Assembly: GCA_021531795.1 (NCBI GenBank)
Contig: JADYUL010000004.1
Location: forward strand, 62,001-126,000
Length of the DNA stretch: 64,000 bases
Direction of reading: 5' to 3'
Source of the DNA: Lacrimispora saccharolytica
GTDB taxonomy: Bacteria; Bacillota; Clostridia; Lachnospirales; Lachnospiraceae
Shown here: positions 60,342 to 64,000 of the stretch, piece by piece
Layout of the letters: each line of letters starts with the position of its first letter
How positions within the stretch are numbered: the stretch's first letter is position 1
Notes under the pieces: generated by a model
Databases searched by the model: none
What the model saw: the letters and a program-made list of their open reading frames with translations, nothing else
Told to the model about the DNA's origin: nothing
Made by a program: the position numbers and the translations under genes

Positions 60342-63005
60342 TTACTTACTTAACTTCTCCAACTGCTTTGTTACTTCAGAAAGCATCTGCTCGTACTTGA
60401 CTAACTTCTGCTTCTCCTCATCAACCTTTTCCTTCGGTGCCTTGGAAATAAACCTTTCATTGGCGAGCATGCCCGATGCACGCTTGATCTCACCCTCAAG
60501 TCTCGTCTTCTCCTTGCCCAGTCTCTCAATCTCCTGAGCAATGTCTACAAGCTCTGCAAACGGCATATAGATATTGGCACCGGGGATAACAACGGAGACT
60601 GCATCATCGCTGATGCCATCCATGTCATCCTTGACGATAACCTCTGACGCATAAGCTAAGCTCTTAATGAAAAGCTCCCCCGATTCAAAAGTTTCTCTGA
60701 TATTATTATCGGATGAAACCACATAAATTGTAGCCTTTCTTCCGGGTGAAACGTTCATTCCCGTTCTTACATTTCTGATTCCTCTTACAGCTTCCTTTAC
60801 AAGCTCAATGTCAGCCTCATCTTTCGCGAAATTTCTTTCTTCACTGTATTTTGGCCATGAAGAGATCATAATAGAATCTTCTTCCGACTGGAGTGAGGTG
60901 AATATCTCTTCCGTAATGAAAGGCATATAGGGATGCAGCAGCTTAAGTGCATCAATCAGCACGCTCTTAAGTGTCCAGAGAGCAGCGTTCATGCTTGCTG
61001 CATTATCGGAATTGTAGAGCCTTGGCTTAACCATCTCGATATACCAGTCACAGAACTCATCCCAGATGAAGTCATATACCTTCTGTACTGCAATACCAAG
61101 CTCAAACTTGTCCATATTCTCAGTTACATCGTTAATTACGGTATTGAGTTTGCTTATTATCCACTTATCTACAGGCTCTAAATCCTTAGTCTCGGGCTCT
61201 GTAATGGTCTTGCCTTCCATATTCATCATGATGAAACGGCTGGCATTCCATACCTTATTGGCGAAGTTTCTGCTTGCTTCCACTCTTGACATATAGAAGC
61301 GCATATCATTACCCGGTGCATTACCGGTAATCAGTGTCAGTCTCAGTGCATCCGCACCATACTTATCAATGATCTCCAAGGGATCGATACCGTTACCCAG
61401 GGACTTGCTCATCTTCCTTCCCTGGTCATCTCTTACCAGACCATGGAACAGTACTGTTTTAAACGGCTTCTCTCCCATCTGCTCGTAGCCTGAGAATATC
61501 ATTCTGATAACCCAAAAGAAGATAATGTCATAACCTGTTACAAGCACATCCGTAGGATAGAAATAGTCAAGGTCCTCTGTCTTATCGGGCCATCCCAGTG
61601 TAGAGAAGGGCCAGAGCGCTGATGAAAACCATGTATCAAGGGTATCCGGATCCTGGGTAAGGTGAGTGTGACCGCACTTAGGACACGCCTTGGGCATCTC
61701 CTTTGAAACCACAATCTCTCCGCACTCGTCGCAGGTATAGGCGGGAATTCTGTGACCCCACCAAAGCTGTCTTGAAATACACCAGTCTCTGATATTGTCC
61801 GTCCAGTTGAAGTAGGTCTTCTCCATGCGCGGAGGAATTAGCTTTATTTCTCCATCCTTAACCGCTTTAACGGCAGGCTTAATAAGCTCATCCATCTTAA
61901 CGAACCACTGAGCCTTGATTAGCGGCTCAATTGTGGTCTTACATCTGTCATGAGTACCTACATTATGTGTATAATCCTCTATCTTAACCAGAAGTCCGAG
62001 TTCATCAAGGTCCTTAACTATAGCCTCTCTTGCCTCGTATCTGTCCATTCCTGCATATTTACCACCATTCTTATTGATAGTGGCATCATCATTCATGATA
62101 TTGATCTCAGGAAGGTTGTGACGCTTTCCAACCTCGAAATCGTTAGGGTCGTGAGCAGGAGTTATCTTAACAACACCTGTTCCGAATTCCATATCTACAT
62201 AGTCATCCTCAACAATGGGGATTGCCTTATTAACAAGAGGCAGCCATACCTGTCTTCCGTGAAGATAAGTATATCTCTCGTCCTTAGGGTTAACGGCAAC
62301 CGCTGTATCACCCAGCATGGTCTCAGGTCTTGTGGTTGCAAAGGTTAAGAACTCAGTCTCACTGGGCTTACCGTTCTCATCAACCAACGGATACTTAATA
62401 TGCCAGAAATGACCTGCCTGCTCCTCATATTCAACCTCGGCATCCGAAATGGAAGTATTACAAACCGGACACCAGTTGATGATCCTGCTGCCCTTGTAGA
62501 TCCATCCTTTTTCATGCATCTTCACGAAAACCTCGGTTACTGCCTTGTTGCAGCCCTCATCCATGGTGAAGCGCTCACGTTCCCAGTCGCATGAGGAACC
62601 CAGCTTCTTAAGCTGATTAATGATTCTTCCGCCGTATTCCTTCTTCCACTCCCATGCACGCTCAAGGAACTTCTCTCGGCCTAAGTCGTTCTTGTCGATA
62701 CCTTCCTTCTTTAAGGTCTCGATAATCTTAACCTCAGTTGCGATCGAAGCATGGTCGGTTCCCGGCTGCCACAGTGCATTATAGCCCTGCATCCTCTTAT
62801 ATCTGATAAGAATATCCTGCATGGTATTATCCAGCGCATGACCCATGTGCAGCTGACCTGTGATGTTCGGTGGTGGAATTACTATTGTAAAGGGAGTCTT
62901 GGAATGGTCCACCTCTGCGTGGAAATATCCTTTATCTACCCATGTATTATAGATTCGATCCTCCATCTGTTTGGGATCATATGTCTTAGCAAGTTCCTTA
63001 GCCAT
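60342..63005 (-). CDS. valS: Valyl-tRNA synthetase
   Basis: 887-residue class Ia synthetase charging tRNA-Val. HIGH motif PPNITGQLHMGHA, editing domain TFATTRPETMLGDTAVAVNP, KMSKS loop GRKMSKSLGNGIDP, and the C-terminal coiled-coil arm (LGKEKTRLEGEIKRASGMLA). AAGGA precedes the ATG at 63005; the Met at 63011 is too close. The leader shows no T-box features, so transcription starts from the strong promoter at 63064-63092 without tRNA sensing that I can see. Confidence 0.97.
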   Translation of the reverse strand: MAKELAKTYDPKQMEDRIYNTWVDKGYFHAEVDHSKTPFTIVIPPPNITGQLHMGHALDNTMQDILIRYKRMQGYNALWQPGTDHASIATEVKIIETLKKEGIDKNDLGREKFLERAWEWKKEYGGRIINQLKKLGSSCDWERERFTMDEGCNKAVTEVFVKMHEKGWIYKGSRIINWCPVCNTSISDAEVEYEEQAGHFWHIKYPLVDENGKPSETEFLTFATTRPETMLGDTAVAVNPKDERYTYLHGRQVWLPLVNKAIPIVEDDYVDMEFGTGVVKITPAHDPNDFEVGKRHNLPEINIMNDDATINKNGGKYAGMDRYEAREAIVKDLDELGLLVKIEDYTHNVGTHDRCKTTIEPLIKAQWFVKMDELIKPAVKAVKDGEIKLIPPRMEKTYFNWTDNIRDWCISRQLWWGHRIPAYTCDECGEIVVSKEMPKACPKCGHTHLTQDPDTLDTWFSSALWPFSTLGWPDKTEDLDYFYPTDVLVTGYDIIFFWVIRMIFSGYEQMGEKPFKTVLFHGLVRDDQGRKMSKSLGNGIDPLEIIDKYGADALRLTLITGNAPGNDMRFYMSRVEASRNFANKVWNASRFIMMNMEGKTITEPETKDLEPVDKWIISKLNTVINDVTENMDKFELGIAVQKVYDFIWDEFCDWYIEMVKPRLYNSDNAASMNAALWTLKSVLIDALKLLHPYMPFITEEIFTSLQSEEDSIMISSWPKYSEERNFAKDEADIELVKEAVRGIRNVRTGMNVSPGRKATIYVVSSDNNIRETFESGELFIKSLAYASEVIVKDDMDGISDDAVSVVIPGANIYMPFAELVDIAQEIERLGKEKTRLEGEIKRASGMLANERFISKAPKEKVDEEKQKLVKYEQMLSEVTKQLEKLSK

Positions 63006-63063
63006 TGTCATATCCTTCTTTGCTTAGTAATGTATTCGTAAGTCCGCATGGACATACATATTT

Positions 63064-63092
63064 ATCATATAGTTTTGCATGCTCTTTGTCAA
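63064..63092 (-). promoter_or_regulatory. valS promoter
   Basis: Consensus TTGACA (63087-63092) and near-consensus TATGAT (63064-63069) with 17-bp spacing, giving a leader of about 50 nt. Confidence 0.85.
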
Positions 63093-63161
63093 TGAATCAG
63101 CATATTTACAAATCAGACGATTTGGTTGTCCGATCAGCCTTAGTTTGTCGCATTTTTACCA

Positions 63162-63196
63162 TAAAAAAATAAATTCGGGAGCTTTACGCTCCCGAA
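63162..63196 (-). terminator. Rho-independent terminator after pspC
   Basis: Perfect 9-bp stem TTCGGGAGC / GCTCCCGAA with a 5-nt loop (63174-63196), followed on the minus strand by TTTATTTTTTTAT. Confidence 0.92.
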
Positions 63197-63249
63197 TCCA
63201 AGAATCAATAAAAAACCTAATCATCGTCAGTATGGTTTATACGTATAAA

Positions 63250-63438
63250 CTATGCTTCAGGCATAATGATTGCTGCAATGATATAAGCTACAAGTCCTGC
63301 TGCCGCTGTGAATACTGAAATAAGTACCCAGAGGAGACGTACAAGTGTTACGTCAATTCCGAAATACTCTGAGATTCCTCCGCATACTCCGCAGATCATT
63401 CTCTTATCAAGTGACTTGGTTAACTTCTTATCGTTCAT
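63250..63438 (-). CDS. PspC-domain membrane protein
   Basis: 62 residues. The PspC signature is LTKSLDKRMICGVCGGISEY followed by FGIDVTLVRLLWV, then a C-terminal membrane helix. PspC proteins take part in envelope-stress responses. GGAGGTATCACA precedes the ATG at 63438. It follows the DUF4097 gene by 43 nt, a common pairing. Confidence 0.92.
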   Translation of the reverse strand: MNDKKLTKSLDKRMICGVCGGISEYFGIDVTLVRLLWVLISVFTAAAGLVAYIIAAIIMPEA

Positions 63439-63481
63439 TGTGATACCTCCATTAATATATTTATTAACATCCCTTTGGTTA

Positions 63482-64000
63482 TTATAACACTCCATTCCAA
63501 TTTAGCTCAATGCTGCCCATCGAACATTCAAGTTCATACTTGGAATCGGAATTATTATCTATTCTGCCTTCGCCGCCGCCTTCAACAAGGTTTCTGCCAT
63601 CCATACGTATACTTCCTGCCGCCACCTCATATTCTATGGTGTGGTCCTCGAGGCTGCCTTCCATATCAAGCTTAACGGAGCCCATGCCACAGCTAAGCTC
63701 CATATCCTTCTTAACATCACCGGATAATTCCATATTGCCCATGCCTACATCTGCATCAAGCTTGTCAGCATGAAAGCTCTTAATCGTCATCTGTCCCGCT
63801 CCGACACTGATTGTAGCTTCACGCGCTTCAATTCCGTCAAAGGTCGCCTGCCCCGCTCCGATATCAATCGTAAGCTCATCCGTATTAAGAACGGTTGTAA
63901 CATCAAGTTTGACGGCTCCGAGACTAAGCTTAGCCTCATCAAACCTCATTCCCTTGGGTATTTCGATAACAACCTTAAGGCTTGAAGCCTTCTTTCCTAT
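63482..64000 (-). CDS. DUF4097 family beta-repeat protein, N-terminus cut by the window edge
   Basis: The visible 172 codons run open to the right edge. They show the repeating short strands typical of DUF4097/LiaG-like adhesin-type beta-helices (LTIDIGAGQATFDGIEA, ATISVGAGQMTIKSFHA, LDADVGMGNMELSGDVK). Proteins of this type are commonly encoded with PspC or LiaRS envelope-stress genes. Any membrane anchor lies outside the window. Confidence 0.85.
   Translation of the reverse strand: MGKKASSLKVVIEIPKGMRFDEAKLSLGAVKLDVTTVLNTDELTIDIGAGQATFDGIEAREATISVGAGQMTIKSFHADKLDADVGMGNMELSGDVKKDMELSCGMGSVKLDMEGSLEDHTIEYEVAAGSIRMDGRNLVEGGGEGRIDNNSDSKYELECSMGSIELNWNGVL

Noticed and set aside
63006-63249. 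T-box riboswitch in front of valS
   Set aside because: No T-box (TGGNACCGCG-type) sequence, specifier stem or antiterminator was found; the only strong hairpin is the pspC terminator, which lies upstream of the valS promoter.

Overview
The window reads as chromosomal DNA of a Gram-positive anaerobe of the Lachnospiraceae (Butyrivibrio/Roseburia/Lachnospira-like; the genus cannot be fixed from this sequence). Grounds: moderate G+C, strong AGGAGG ribosome binding sites, HrcA/CIRCE heat-shock control, PPi-dependent phosphofructokinase, OPT and ABC-2 transporters, a GerMN lipoprotein, FapA/DUF342, DUF5721, DUF3737 and a FeoB-associated Cys-rich peptide. Most genes lie on the minus strand in long, tightly packed operons.

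Layout. 1-8.9 kb: htpG (cut by the left edge) behind a CIRCE operator, a PrsA-like foldase, purC, a secreted GH53 galactanase with its LacI-type regulator, and a MATE exporter with a possible attenuator. 9.2-11.2 kb: acyltransferase-3, an XRE-AbrB fusion regulator and a low-molecular-weight phosphatase. 11.3-16.0 kb is accessory: a collapsed remnant of a TOTE-type primase-helicase coupled to a metallophosphoesterase, an AlbA_2 regulator with iterons upstream, and an intact IS200/IS605 element (TnpA, TnpB, both end hairpins). 16.1-19.3 kb: a complete feo iron module with DtxR-type boxes. 19.5-19.75 kb: an unusual helically phased array of inverted 9-bp half-sites. 19.8-26.8 kb: PatB, DUF3737, AlkD, PqqD-like protein, OPT transporter and pfp. 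26.9-33.3 kb: ABC-2 exporter, birA, alcohol dehydrogenase and M20 amidohydrolase. 33.3-34.95 kb: a PD-(D/E)XK-like protein flanked by two tandem-repeat tracts (three 36-bp units and eight 72-bp hairpin units). 34.9-41.0 kb: comEC, GerMN protein, histidine kinase, response regulator and comEA. 41.1-47.7 kb: a solute-binding protein and argD, argB, argJ, GNAT, argG. 47.9-63.0 kb: DUF5721, DegV, LytTR regulator, DUF1294, purN, EamA, ridA, carB, a TPR protein, folC, fapA and valS. 63.2-64 kb: pspC and a DUF4097 gene cut by the right edge.

How genes fit together. HrcA probably represses htpG. The DtxR-like repressor probably controls feoA and feoB through three similar boxes. The arg genes form a biosynthetic block that lacks argC. 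comEA and comEC bracket a two-component system and a GerMN lipoprotein in one overlapping operon. The most unusual content is non-coding: the 31-bp-phased array (19.5 kb), the 72-bp hairpin array beside a nuclease-like gene (34.4 kb), and a 140-bp palindromic element before the PrsA gene (3.2 kb). Start codons were chosen by Shine-Dalgarno position. All family names rest on recognised motifs, not on database searches.
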